Source: Tardiphaga sp051811025 (GTDB taxonomy: Bacteria; Pseudomonadota; Alphaproteobacteria; Rhizobiales; Xanthobacteraceae). Taken from it: 64,000 nucleotides of DNA. The number at the start of each line of letters is the position of its first letter. Position 1 is the first letter of the stretch. The stretch is from positions 1,612,001 to 1,676,000 of the forward strand of contig NZ_JBPWQE010000001.1 in assembly GCF_051811025.1 (NCBI RefSeq), in the 5' to 3' direction. The notes under the pieces were generated by a model. The model was given only the letters and a program-made list of their open reading frames with translations, did no database searches and was not told the origin of the DNA. The translations under genes and the position numbers were made by a program. Of the stretch, positions 52,474 to 61,473 are shown piece after piece.

Positions 52474-53856
52474 ATGATCTATCGCCACGCCATCGGTGAC
52501 CATACGCATGTCTTCGCGGATCTGCGCGACCTCATGGCCAAGGCAACGCCGCCGCGCTCCGGCGACCGATTGGCGGGTATCGCGGCTGAAACTGCCGAAG
52601 AGATGATCGCCGCGCGAATGGCGCTGGCGGATGTGCCGCTCACGCAATTCCTGCAGGAAATGGTCGTGCCCTACGAGGACGACGAGGTCACCCGGCTGAT
52701 TATCGACGGTCATGACCTATCGGCGTTCACGCCCATTTCGGCTCTCACTGTCGGCGGCTTCCGGGACTGGTTGCTGTCGGATGTCGCCACACCAGAAGTT
52801 CTGCGCAACGTCGCGCGCGGCATCACGCCGGAAATGGCTGCTGCGGTCTCGAAGCTGATGCGCAATCAGGACCTGATCCTGGCGGCCAAGAAGTGTGAGG
52901 TGATCACGCGCTTTCGCAACACGATCGGATTGCGCGGGTGCATGAGCGTGCGGCTGCAGCCGAACCATCCGTTCGACGACATCAGGGGCATCACGGCATC
53001 CATTCTTGACGGACTGATGCTGGGCTCCGGCGATGCCTGTATTGGCATCAACCCGGCGAGCGACGATCCGGTGGTGCTGGGCGGGTTGGTGCGGCTGCTC
53101 GACGATGTCATCACCAAGCTGGATATTCCGACCCAGAGTTGCGTGCTCACCCATGTCACGACCAGTCTTGATCTCATCAACCAGGGCGCCCCGGTCGATC
53201 TGGTGTTTCAGTCGATCGCCGGGACAGAAGCCGCCAATAAAAGTTTCGGCATCGATCTGGCGATCTTGAAAGAAGCTCATGCCGCCGGGCTCTCGCTGAA
53301 ACGTGGCTCGCTCGGTCAGAACGTCATGTATTTCGAGACCGGGCAGGGCTCGGCTCTGTCGGCCAACGCCCATCACGGTGTCGATCAGCAGACTTTGGAG
53401 GCGCGGGCCTATGCCGTGGCCCGGGCGTTCGATCCGCTGCTGGTCAACAGTGTCGTCGGCTTCATCGGGCCGGAATATCTCTATGACGGCAAGGAGATCA
53501 TCCGCGCCGGGCTGGAGGATCATTTCTGTGGCAAGCTGCTCGGTCTGCCGCTGGGCGTCGACGTCTGTTACACCAACCATGCCGAAGCCGATCAGGACGA
53601 CATGGACAATCTGCTGACGCTGCTGGCCGCGGCCGGCGTGACCTTCGTGATGGGCGTCCCCGGCGCCGACGACGTGATGCTGAATTACCAGTCGACGTCA
53701 TTTCACGACGCGCTCTATATCCGCGACCTCTTTGGGCTCAAACGCGCACCGGAATTCGACGACTGGCTGCAACGGGTTGGGCTCTCCGGAGCGGACCTTC
53801 GCATTCGCGATCGGGACGGCCTGCTGCCCAATCTGGCCGCGCGTCTGATCGCCTGA
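52474..53856 (+). CDS. eutB: Ethanolamine ammonia-lyase large subunit
   Basis: 460 residues from ATG 52474 (MIYRHAIGDHTHVFADLRDL). Conserved segments include SGDRLAGIAAETAEEMIAARMALADVPL, FRNTIGLRGCMSVRLQPNHPFDDIRGI, DACIGINPASDD, ETGQGSALSANAHHGVDQQTLEARAYAVAR and YTNHAEADQDDMDNLLTLLAAAG. It is the catalytic subunit of the adenosylcobalamin enzyme turning ethanolamine into acetaldehyde and ammonia. No microcompartment genes, eutA reactivase or eutR regulator are in the window. Its partner eutC is not adjacent but lies beyond hpnP, 1.8 kb away, which is odd. It begins 33 bases after the flavoprotein gene. Confidence 0.95.
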   Translation: MIYRHAIGDHTHVFADLRDLMAKATPPRSGDRLAGIAAETAEEMIAARMALADVPLTQFLQEMVVPYEDDEVTRLIIDGHDLSAFTPISALTVGGFRDWLLSDVATPEVLRNVARGITPEMAAAVSKLMRNQDLILAAKKCEVITRFRNTIGLRGCMSVRLQPNHPFDDIRGITASILDGLMLGSGDACIGINPASDDPVVLGGLVRLLDDVITKLDIPTQSCVLTHVTTSLDLINQGAPVDLVFQSIAGTEAANKSFGIDLAILKEAHAAGLSLKRGSLGQNVMYFETGQGSALSANAHHGVDQQTLEARAYAVARAFDPLLVNSVVGFIGPEYLYDGKEIIRAGLEDHFCGKLLGLPLGVDVCYTNHAEADQDDMDNLLTLLAAAGVTFVMGVPGADDVMLNYQSTSFHDALYIRDLFGLKRAPEFDDWLQRVGLSGADLRIRDRDGLLPNLAARLIA

Positions 53857-54003
53857 CGTCAATAAACCGTCATAAGGCTTGGCGCTTTGCGCGCACTTGC
53901 GCGGAGCTGGTCACGACCTTGTCACCGCCCGCCACAATCTTGAAGAAATTCTGGCCCAGATTCGGACGTCGTGATTAGATCGCACAAAGTATTCGGCAGG
54001 AGT

Positions 54004-54028
54004 GGAACGGTTTTATCTCGGCAATGTT
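54004..54028 (+). promoter_or_regulatory. Candidate EcfG (general stress sigma factor) promoter of hpnP
   Basis: GGAAC (54004-54008), a 16-base spacer and TGTT (54025-54028) match the alphaproteobacterial EcfG pattern GGAAC-N16/17-CGTT with one mismatch. It lies 53 bases before the hpnP start. EcfG control of hpnP is reported for Rhodopseudomonas palustris TIE-1, which supports the assignment. The 225-base gap after eutB holds nothing else I could recognise. Confidence 0.65.
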
Positions 54029-54081
54029 ATTGAAGGTTCAGCGCTTATGGGGACCGCTGATGCATTCACAGAGGAATTTTG

Positions 54082-55665
54082 ATGAGAGCTGAGGGCAGGC
54101 AGACGGTCCGGCGCATTCTGTGCGTCTTTCCGCGATACACGTCTTCATTTGGCACGTTTGAATATTCATATCCTCTGACCGACGGCGTTCAGGCATTTAT
54201 GCCGCCCCAGGGCTTGTTGCTGATCGCGGCCTATATGCCCGAGAACTGGGAAGTCCGTTTCATCGACGAAAACATCCGTGCCGCCACGCCCAATGATTTC
54301 CTGTGGGCCGAAGCGGTGCTGGTGAGTGGCATGCACATCCAGCGCCCGCAGATGAACGACATCTGTTATCGCGCGCATTCCTACGATCTGCCGGTGGCAA
54401 TTGGCGGACCCTCGGTCTCGTCATGCCCGGAATACTACCCGGCCTTCGACTACCTGCACATCGGTGAGCTCGGTGATGCCACGGACCAGCTGATCGATAT
54501 CCTTGAAAAGGATACGTCGCGCCCCGATGAGCAAGTTGTGCTGAAGACCACCGACCGTCTGGACATGACCAGGTTTCCGATTCCGGCCTATGAACTGGCC
54601 GATATTCCGCGCTACTTCCTGGGCAGCATCCAGTATTCTTCGGGCTGTCCGTATCAGTGCGAGTTCTGCGATATTCCCGGCCTCTACGGGCGCAATCCGC
54701 GCCTGAAATCGCCGGAGCAGATCACCGCCGAACTCGACAAGTTGCTCGAATGCGGCATCATGGGCTCGGTGTATTTCGTCGATGACAACTTCATCGGCAA
54801 CCGCAAGGCCGCACTCGATCTGCTGCCGCATCTGGTCGAATGGCAGAAGAGGACCGGTTTTGTCTTGCGTCTGTCATGTGAAGCGACGCTGAACATCGCC
54901 AAGCGGCCGGAAATCCTTGCGCTGATGCGCGATGCCTGGTTCGGCACAATCTTCTGCGGCATCGAGACGCCCGATCCCGTCGCCCTCAAGGCGATGAAGA
55001 AGGATCATAACATGATGGTCCCCATCATGGAGGCGATCGAGACGCTGAACAGCTTTGGCATGGAAGTCGTGTCCGGCATCATCCTCGGCCTCGATACCGA
55101 CAAGCCGGAAACCGGACAGCATCTGCTCGAATTTGTGGAGACGTCGCAGATTCCACTTTTGACGATCAATCTGCTTCAGGCACTGCCGCAGACGCCGCTA
55201 TGGGACAGGTTGAAGAAGGAAGGCCGCCTGAACGAGGACGAGGGCCGCGATTCCAACGTCGACTTCCTGTTGCCGTATGAGGATGTGGTGAAGAGCTGGC
55301 GGCGTGCCATGGGCAGCGCCTATGTGCCGGAGAAACTACTCGAGCGCTTCGAGTACCAGATCCGGCACACCTATCCGAACCGCATCAAGCCGCCGATCGG
55401 CGCCATGCTGACCTGGAAGAGTATCCGGCTCGGGCTGGTGATGCTGCGCAATATCTTCTGGAAGGTCGGCGTGCTCGGTGACTACAAGCGGGCGTTCTGG
55501 AAGTTTGCACTCCGGCGACTGGCGCGCGGCGAGATCGAGTATCTCATCAGCGGGATCATGGTGGCGCACCACCTGATCAACTTTGCCCGCGATGCGTCCG
55601 GTGGTCAGACCAACGCGTCCTATTATTCGCTGAAACTGCAGGACGCTGCCGTTCCGGCCGAATGA
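54082..55665 (+). CDS. hpnP: Hopanoid C-2 methylase (B12-binding radical SAM)
   Basis: 527 residues from ATG 54082 with GAGG upstream (a TTG at 54079 is less likely). The N-terminal cobalamin-binding domain spans about 10-160. The radical SAM cluster follows in YSSGCPYQCEFCDIPGLYGR, with Cys189, Cys193 and Cys196. The rest matches HpnP closely (VYFVDDNFIGNRKAALDLLPHLVEWQKRTGF, ETPDPVALKAMKKDHNMMVPI, SGIILGLDTDKPETG, LLTINLLQALPQTPLWDRL), ending in a DUF4070-type domain. It methylates C-2 of the hopanoid A ring; 2-methylhopanes are the geological biomarker of this enzyme. It sits between eutB and eutC, 16 bases before eutC, with a likely EcfG promoter. Confidence 0.94.
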   Translation: MRAEGRQTVRRILCVFPRYTSSFGTFEYSYPLTDGVQAFMPPQGLLLIAAYMPENWEVRFIDENIRAATPNDFLWAEAVLVSGMHIQRPQMNDICYRAHSYDLPVAIGGPSVSSCPEYYPAFDYLHIGELGDATDQLIDILEKDTSRPDEQVVLKTTDRLDMTRFPIPAYELADIPRYFLGSIQYSSGCPYQCEFCDIPGLYGRNPRLKSPEQITAELDKLLECGIMGSVYFVDDNFIGNRKAALDLLPHLVEWQKRTGFVLRLSCEATLNIAKRPEILALMRDAWFGTIFCGIETPDPVALKAMKKDHNMMVPIMEAIETLNSFGMEVVSGIILGLDTDKPETGQHLLEFVETSQIPLLTINLLQALPQTPLWDRLKKEGRLNEDEGRDSNVDFLLPYEDVVKSWRRAMGSAYVPEKLLERFEYQIRHTYPNRIKPPIGAMLTWKSIRLGLVMLRNIFWKVGVLGDYKRAFWKFALRRLARGEIEYLISGIMVAHHLINFARDASGGQTNASYYSLKLQDAAVPAE

Positions 55666-55681
55666 GCGATAGACTGGCGTC

Positions 55682-56467
55682 ATGACAGATCGGAATGACG
55701 TGACGCCGCCTTCACCGCAGCGCTCCCTCGCGGAGCTGCGGGCATTGACGCCGGCGCGTGTGGGGCTCGGCCGGGCCGGAGCCAGTCTGACCACGCAGGC
55801 TCTGCTTGATTTCACGCTCGACCATGCCCGCGCACGTGACGCGGTCCATGCGCCCTTCGAGGCCGAAGCCATCGCGGCCGCGCTGGCCGGACTGGGGACG
55901 AGCGCGCTGGTCGTGACGAGCCAGGTCGCGGATCGGGCCGATTATCTCAAGCGTCCCGATCTCGGCCGCCGACTGTCTCGCGAGTCACGGGAGTTGCTTG
56001 AAGGGCGCGATAGCGCCGCGTGCGATCTGGTGATCGTGATTGCGGACGGCCTGTCTCCGGCTGCGGTCAATGCGCATGCGCTTGGCCTGCTGAGTGCCTT
56101 AATGCCCAAATTGGCGGGGGTCGGGATTAGCGCTGTTGTAGTTGCCGGCGGGGCCAGAGTCGCGCTCGGCGACGAGATCGGCACGTTATTGAGGGCCCGG
56201 ATGACGATCATGCTGATCGGCGAACGTCCGGGTCTCTCGGCGCCGCAGAGTCTCGGCGCCTACCTGACCTTCGCACCGCAGCCGGGTCTGTCGGACGCTG
56301 CGCGCAACTGCGTGTCGAACATCCAGGCGGCCGGTCTGTCCTTCGAGGAGGCAGCGAGCAAGATTGCCTGGCTGGCGCGCGAAGGGCTGAAGCGCAACAT
56401 GACCGGTGTGGGTCTGAAAGACGAAAGCGGTCTACAACTGGTAGCGCCGCTCGCTGCGCCAGTATGA
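55682..56467 (+). CDS. eutC: Ethanolamine ammonia-lyase small subunit
   Basis: 261 residues, typical for EutC. Conserved segments: SLAELRALTPARVGLGRAGASLTTQALLDFTLDHARARDAV, PFEAEAIAAAL, CDLVIVIADGLSPAAVNAHA, GARVALGDEIG, MLIGERPGLSAPQSLGAYLTF and CVSNIQAAGLSFEEAASKI. It forms the EutBC complex that binds adenosylcobalamin. It begins 16 bases after hpnP, so it should be on the hpnP transcript, while eutB lies upstream of a separate promoter. Confidence 0.94.
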   Translation: MTDRNDVTPPSPQRSLAELRALTPARVGLGRAGASLTTQALLDFTLDHARARDAVHAPFEAEAIAAALAGLGTSALVVTSQVADRADYLKRPDLGRRLSRESRELLEGRDSAACDLVIVIADGLSPAAVNAHALGLLSALMPKLAGVGISAVVVAGGARVALGDEIGTLLRARMTIMLIGERPGLSAPQSLGAYLTFAPQPGLSDAARNCVSNIQAAGLSFEEAASKIAWLAREGLKRNMTGVGLKDESGLQLVAPLAAPV

Positions 56468-56681
56468 AACAACAGCCTCTGCGCTCCATTTTGTGACCTG
56501 AAACGCAACCTCTGCGCGCTCGCCGCCTTGCGATGTGTCATACAGACCTGCTACATCTGCCCGCGGCAAATTTACCGCATGTTTTCAAGGGCTAGCGCTG
56601 TTCGGTCTCGCCGATTCCAGCCTTACTACTGCCCGCGACGCTTGCTAGGCAGACGCCGCTGACGACAGGACTGGACAGGGT

Positions 56682-59054
56682 ATGCACGATACGGTTCCCC
56701 CCCACGACGCGGATATGAATAAATTGCGCAAGGGGCCGATCAGCATCGCCTTCGGGCTCGAGCGCATCGGTCTGATCGCGGTGAAGGCGCCGGTCCTGTC
56801 CTGCGTGATCCTGCTCGCGCTGGTGATCGGTGCGATCTTTGGCATCCAGCGCATCAAGATCGACGATTCGCTGAGCCAGCTATTTCGTTCTAACAGCAAG
56901 GAATACAAGCAATACGAGGAAGTGACGAAGCGCTTCCCGTCCACCGAGTTCGACGTGCTCGTGGTGCTCGAAGGCAAGACGCTGCTTGCGCGCGACAATC
57001 TTGGAAAGATGCGCGACCTCGTCACCGACCTGCAATTGGTCGATGGCGTGCGGGGGCTGATCTCGATCTTCTCGGCGCGTCAGACGCCGGCCCCCGGCAA
57101 GTTGCCGGCAGCGCTGTTTCCCAACGATCTTCCTGAAGGCGCCGACTACGACAAGTTCATCGAGACGGTGAAGCAGAACGAGCTGATCCGCGGCAAGCTT
57201 TTGTCCGACGATGGAACTCTGGCGCTGGTGGTGCTGTCGCTCGACCCGGCCGTGGTCAGCAACAGCAAGCTCAGCACCGTCGTTGCCGATATCCGCAAGA
57301 CCATGAATGAGGACCTGGCCAATAGCGGTCTGACCAAGGAATTGTCGGGCGTGCCGGTGATGCAGCTCGAAATCCGCAACGCGGTCGAGCGCGACGGCCT
57401 GATCTATAACATCGCCGGCATTCTCGCCGGCTGCGTCATTGCGATCATCTTCTTCCGCAAGATCTCGTTCATGATCATCGCGGCGTTTCCGCCGCTGCTG
57501 GCGATCCTGTTGTCGCTCGGCGCACTCGGCTGGGCCGGCTTCAGCCTCAACATGTTCCTCAATGTGATGACGCCGCTGATCATGGTGATCAGTTTTGCGG
57601 ACTCGATGCAGCTCACTTTCGCGGCGCGTGACCGGTTGATTGCGGGCGAGGATAAGTATTCGGCATTTACGAATGCAGTTCGTGTCGTGGGTCCGGCCTG
57701 CGTCCTCACCCATGGCACCGCCGGCATTTCGTTCCTGGCGTTGCAGTTCTCCGACTCGGACCTGATCCGCGCCTTCGGCGAGGCCGGTCTCACGGCGACC
57801 ATCATCGCGCTGGTCGCGGTGCTGTCGCTGGTGCCGGTGTTCGGCGTGCTGCTGGTGCGTAACGAGAAGATTTTCGCTGCCAAGTTCCAGACCGCCGATG
57901 CCGGCGTGCAGGCGCTGCGCGCCTTCTGTTACTGGATCGCGGTGCGCATGGTCGGCCGTCCTGGTCTGTTCAGCCTGATCTCGCTCGTCGTCGTCGTTAG
58001 TCTCGGGATCGTTTACGCCAATCTCGAGCCGCGCTATCGGCTGGCCGATCAGGTGCCGGACAAGGAGCAGGCGGTCGCGGCCAGCGGACGGCTCGACGCC
58101 AAGCTGACCGGCGCCAATCCGATCGACGTGCTGATCGAATTTCCGAAGGGCGCGGATCTCTATTCCCCGGACACGTTGGCGACCATCGCCGAAGTCCATG
58201 CCATGGTCGAGAAGCAGGCCGGCGTTGGCAACGTCTGGTCGCTGGAAACGCTGCGGCGCTGGCTGGCGGAAAAGGCCGGCTCGTCGGATGTCGCGACGCT
58301 GAAGGAATATGTCGGCGTGATACCCGAGCATCTGGTACGCCGCTTCATCTCGGCAGACCAAACGGCGGTCGTCGTGTCCGGTCGCGTGCCCGACAGCGAT
58401 TCGAGCAAGATCCTGCCGGTGGTCGACAAGCTCGACAATGCGCTGAACGCCGTTCGCACCAAGCACCCCGGCTATGAGATTGCAGTGACCGGCCTCTCGG
58501 CGATCGCGGCGCGCAACAGCGCCGGGATGATCGAGAAGCTCAATCACGGCCTGACCATCGAGTTCGGTCTGGTCGCGGTCTTCATCGGCCTCGCATTCCG
58601 CTCTTGGGTGGTGATGTTGGCCTGTATCCTGCCGGGCATCTTTCCGGTGGTGCTGGCCGGCTTCGTGCTGTGGCTGCTCGGGGAGGGGCTGCAATTCGCC
58701 AGTGTGGTGGCACTCACCGTGTCATTCGGCCTCGGCCTCAGCGCGACGATTCACTTCCTCAACCGCTTGCGTCTGGAAGACACGCCGGGCACCGATCCAG
58801 CGATCGCCGTCGAGCGTGCGACTGTACTCGTTGGTCCCGCGCTGATCCTGACGACGGTGGTGCTGGCTTGCGGCCTCGTGGTGACGGTGTTCTCTGACCT
58901 GCCGTCGCTGCGGCTGTTCGGCTGGCTCAGCGCCTTCTCGATGGTCGCGGCACTGGTGGCCGATCTGTTCATCCTGCGCCCGACCGCGATGTGGCTGATC
59001 AATCTGCAGCAGCGTCTCACCGGCAGTTCGGTTCTTGCGAAGCAAGAGAAGTAA
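56682..59054 (+). CDS. MMPL/RND-superfamily exporter in the hopanoid locus
   Basis: 790 residues with the RND layout: helix 1 (about 26-45), a large periplasmic loop to about 240, five helices, a further helix and second loop (about 430-620) and five C-terminal helices. MMPL features include NIAGILAGCVIAIIFFRKISFMIIAAFPPLLAILLS and the helix-4-like GLGLSATIHFLNRLRLEDTPG. Next to hpnP and hpnC it is a candidate lipid (hopanoid) exporter. I did not call it hpnN, because the family is usually about 860-880 residues and its N-terminus differs from this one. A true hpnN may lie beyond the right edge. It ends just before a strong terminator. Confidence 0.85.
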   Translation: MHDTVPPHDADMNKLRKGPISIAFGLERIGLIAVKAPVLSCVILLALVIGAIFGIQRIKIDDSLSQLFRSNSKEYKQYEEVTKRFPSTEFDVLVVLEGKTLLARDNLGKMRDLVTDLQLVDGVRGLISIFSARQTPAPGKLPAALFPNDLPEGADYDKFIETVKQNELIRGKLLSDDGTLALVVLSLDPAVVSNSKLSTVVADIRKTMNEDLANSGLTKELSGVPVMQLEIRNAVERDGLIYNIAGILAGCVIAIIFFRKISFMIIAAFPPLLAILLSLGALGWAGFSLNMFLNVMTPLIMVISFADSMQLTFAARDRLIAGEDKYSAFTNAVRVVGPACVLTHGTAGISFLALQFSDSDLIRAFGEAGLTATIIALVAVLSLVPVFGVLLVRNEKIFAAKFQTADAGVQALRAFCYWIAVRMVGRPGLFSLISLVVVVSLGIVYANLEPRYRLADQVPDKEQAVAASGRLDAKLTGANPIDVLIEFPKGADLYSPDTLATIAEVHAMVEKQAGVGNVWSLETLRRWLAEKAGSSDVATLKEYVGVIPEHLVRRFISADQTAVVVSGRVPDSDSSKILPVVDKLDNALNAVRTKHPGYEIAVTGLSAIAARNSAGMIEKLNHGLTIEFGLVAVFIGLAFRSWVVMLACILPGIFPVVLAGFVLWLLGEGLQFASVVALTVSFGLGLSATIHFLNRLRLEDTPGTDPAIAVERATVLVGPALILTTVVLACGLVVTVFSDLPSLRLFGWLSAFSMVAALVADLFILRPTAMWLINLQQRLTGSSVLAKQEK

Positions 59055-59084
59055 TCAGCCGCGCATAGCAAGGACGATCAAATA

Positions 59085-59118
59085 AAAAAGCCCCCGGATC
59101 GCTCCGGGGGCTTTTTTG
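59085..59118. terminator. Strong bidirectional intrinsic terminator
   Basis: A run of six A, then GCCCCCGGA (59091-59099), loop TCGC, TCCGGGGGC (59104-59112) and TTTTTT. The 9-bp GC stem with A- and T-runs on each side ends transcription from both the MMPL gene (rightward) and the convergent secreted-protein gene. It is the clearest terminator in the window. Confidence 0.95.
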
Positions 59119-59139
59119 TGAATGGTGTGGAAGCTGGCG

Positions 59140-59640
59140 TCAGCTCTTGACCATGTTGATCGAGACGCCGCGAATTTCGCCCTTGGAGCTGATCGATACC
59201 GACTGCTTATTGCCGCGGGTCGTCAGCGTGATGTTGGCCGCAAAGCCGGCGGCCTCAACGAACACGTCGATCTGGCCGCCGCCAGCCTTGCCGACCAGAT
59301 TGCCGTAGACGTTGCGGCTCGCTTCGCTCCAACTGCCGGACACATTGTTGCCCTGGCTGGTGACATTGCTGGAGAGGTCGAACTTGTAGCTGTCGCTGGC
59401 GCAGCGCAGCGTCTGGGCTAGGGCGCTGCCGCCGCCATCCACCTTGTAGGTCGCGCGGCAGCGAATGCGCTCCGACGACCCGTCCGACATGGACACCGTT
59501 CCGGTACCGCTCCAGGCCCCGTCGAAGCCGGCGAACGGTCCGGACTGGGCATGGCCTGCGGACACCGACAGCAGCAGGATCGCGCCAGCGCCGGCGGCCT
59601 TGAGGGCATGCCCGAACCGCTTTGCAGAATGGAATGTCAT
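59140..59640 (-). CDS. Secreted protein of unknown function
   Basis: 166 residues from ATG 59640. The Sec signal is AAGAGAILLLSVSAGHAQ with cleavage before SGPFA. The mature part is beta-rich with FAGFDGAWSGTGTVSMSDGSSERIRCRATYKVDG, SDSYKFDLSSNVTSQGNNVSGSWSEASRNVYGNLVGKA and a repeated Gly/Ser pattern, ending KGEIRGVSINMVKS. Two cysteines (IRCRATY and LRCASDS) may form a disulfide. The pattern suggests a small calycin-like or beta-barrel fold. I do not recognise a named family with confidence. It is read toward the hopanoid exporter and is separated from it only by the terminator. Confidence 0.75.
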   Translation of the reverse strand: MTFHSAKRFGHALKAAGAGAILLLSVSAGHAQSGPFAGFDGAWSGTGTVSMSDGSSERIRCRATYKVDGGGSALAQTLRCASDSYKFDLSSNVTSQGNNVSGSWSEASRNVYGNLVGKAGGGQIDVFVEAAGFAANITLTTRGNKQSVSISSKGEIRGVSINMVKS

Positions 59641-60119
59641 GTAAGTTTTCCCAAAATAGCGCTGTGTGACCGAGCTATGCCGCGCCTCATCGAAGCTTAA
59701 GTGTCGCTGCATACCTTTAGGTTCAATGGACCAATCATAATTAGACGATTGTAAAAGTAACATGTCACCGCTCACAAGCCGAAGGTTCCCCGACGCGGAA
59801 CACGGTGGTGGATACTATTGTGACGTCTTTGCTGGCATCCCGGGTTACCGCTACGCGGTTGGACTAGTTGTCCTAAAATACTGTTGGATGCTCCGGGTTG
59901 GGCAGGGTCGGGCCGGGCGCCGATACGTGAACAGGTGCAAGTTTTGGCCGCATTTGTCAGCGCTTGTCGTAGCAACGGAGTTCTGTGTCTTGATTGCATC
60001 CATCGTCTCGAATTCGCCGATGTACCTGAAGATAAGGCCTTTCCCGACGATGCGAATGTTTCAGTTTATGCTATGCACCACGCGGGCTGTGAATCTCGCC
60101 ACCATATTGAAGGAAGACA
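59641..60119. other. Gene-free stretch between two small secreted-protein genes
   Basis: 479 bases between divergent genes. Several open frames of up to about 120 codons exist on the plus strand, but none has a signal, domain or good ribosome site. The region must hold both promoters. It contains GGAAC at 59797-59801, but no CGTT follows at the right distance, so I do not call an EcfG site. Otherwise I see nothing definite in it. Confidence 0.5.
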
Positions 60120-60362
60120 ATGCGTAAATTTCTCCTGGTACTGTCCGTGCTTTCCGCATCTGCCTCGACCGGCGCATTGGCCCAGCAAAACCAGCCCCGC
60201 AGCGGCACCGACGCGGAGCAGAAGGCTTGCACCCGCGACGTGCAGAAGCTCTGCCGCAACGTGATGGATCAGGGTGACCTCGTGGTTCTGTCCTGCCTCA
60301 AGGAAAACCGCCCCAAGATCAGCAAGGCCTGCAACGACGTGCTGGTTAGCCACGGCCAATAA
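60120..60362 (+). CDS. Small secreted cysteine-rich repeat protein
   Basis: 80 residues. A Sec signal (FLLVLSVLSASASTGALAQ) is followed by a mature chain of about 58 residues with four cysteines in a Cys-rich repeat pattern: KACTRDVQKLC, then VLSCLKENRPKISKAC. This resembles the cysteine-rich (GLG1/MG160-type) domain found in small bacterial periplasmic proteins. ATG 60120 is preceded by AAGGAAGAC. It lies 229 bases upstream of hpnC in the same direction. Two disulfides are likely. Function is unknown and a link to hopanoid synthesis is positional only. Confidence 0.8.
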   Translation: MRKFLLVLSVLSASASTGALAQQNQPRSGTDAEQKACTRDVQKLCRNVMDQGDLVVLSCLKENRPKISKACNDVLVSHGQ

Positions 60363-60591
60363 GCCCGCCGATGTGAGATTCCGGGCTCGTGGCGCCATTT
60401 TGGTCTCGCCGCGAGCCCGCCAGGACTTGATCCGGCCCGGCACAGGCTGCGGCCGAAAGCGGCATATTGGCATTGGTTTCACCGGCCAATTTGCCCTATA
60501 TGGGGGCTCGCGGCCGACCCCGCCTGCCGGTATTACCGGACCTTGGCGGCCCCCGAGCCACCCCGTTTAAATCCAACGTAGCCAGTTGTGG

Positions 60592-61473
60592 ATGACCCCT
60601 GCGAGCGAACTGCGATCCGGCAAGACCGATCGTGACGAGAATTTTCCTGTCGCGTCGTGGATTATCCATCCGCGCCATCGGGCGCTGATTCTTGCCTTCT
60701 ATAATTTCGTCCGGACCGCCGACGACATTGCCGATCACGCGCTGCTCGATGCGCCTGCAAAACTGGCTCTGCTCGACGAACTGGAGGCCGACCTGCTCGG
60801 TCGGGGTGACGGCCAGGCCGAAGCAGTGATCCTGCGCGAGGCGCTGCAGGCCCGCGGCATGGCCCCACGGCATGCGCTCGATGTCCTGACAGCCTTCCGG
60901 ATGGACGTGACCAAGCTGCGTTACGCCGACTGGGACGAGCTCATCCATTATTGCTCGTTCTCGGCGATGCCGGTCGGACGTTTCATGCTCGACGTGCACG
61001 GCGAAAGCAAAGCCACCTGGCCGGCGTCGGATGCGCTGTGCGCGGCGTTGCAGATCAACAATCACCTGCAGGATTGCGGCAACGACTATCGCGATCTCGA
61101 TCGGGTCTACATTCCGCAGGACACGCTGGATCGGCACAGTGCCTCGGTGGAAGATCTCAAGCAGGCGAAGGCGTCGCCGGCGCTGTTGGCATGTATTCGC
61201 GAGCTGGTCGCCAAGACCGAAGCCCTGATGCACGAGAGCGAGACGCTGACGGTTCATATCGCGGACGTCCGGCTTGGCTGCGATGTCGCCGTCATCGAGA
61301 CCTTCGCCTGGCAGATCCTGAAGATGCTGAAGGTGCGCGATCCGCTGAGCGAGAAGGTCCATCTCTCGAAGGCCAGCATGGCAGGCTACGCGCTGGCCGG
61401 CATTGCCGGCGGGCTGTGGCGCCGCGCCACCACCAGCGCGCCGATGCCTCGTTCGACGACGCCAGGCGCATGA
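60592..61473 (+). CDS. hpnC: Squalene-synthase-like HpnC (hydroxysqualene synthase)
   Basis: 293 residues from ATG 60592 (a TTG 6 bases upstream is less likely). The prenyl-synthase motifs are VRTADDIADHA (Asp-rich, about 41-51) and NHLQDCGNDYRDLDRVYIP (second Asp-rich). HpnC turns presqualene diphosphate into hydroxysqualene. It ends with an ATGA overlap to hpnD, so translation is coupled. A 229-base region precedes it with no recognised promoter beyond a weak TTGGTT/TATATG pair. It is the first of three overlapping genes that make squalene. Confidence 0.95.
   Translation: MTPASELRSGKTDRDENFPVASWIIHPRHRALILAFYNFVRTADDIADHALLDAPAKLALLDELEADLLGRGDGQAEAVILREALQARGMAPRHALDVLTAFRMDVTKLRYADWDELIHYCSFSAMPVGRFMLDVHGESKATWPASDALCAALQINNHLQDCGNDYRDLDRVYIPQDTLDRHSASVEDLKQAKASPALLACIRELVAKTEALMHESETLTVHIADVRLGCDVAVIETFAWQILKMLKVRDPLSEKVHLSKASMAGYALAGIAGGLWRRATTSAPMPRSTTPGA

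Noticed and set aside
56682..59054. Calling the MMPL exporter HpnN
   Set aside because: It is about 80 residues shorter than typical HpnN and its N-terminal region does not read like HpnN. Only the position near hpnC supports the name.
59797..59825. A possible EcfG promoter (GGAAC) upstream of the cysteine-rich protein
   Set aside because: No CGTT-like element is at 16-17 bases; the first near match, CGTC, is more than 20 bases away.
59762..60127. A 121-codon open frame between two small secreted-protein genes
   Set aside because: No signal, domain or start context; it spans the likely promoter region and overlaps the start of the cysteine-rich protein gene.
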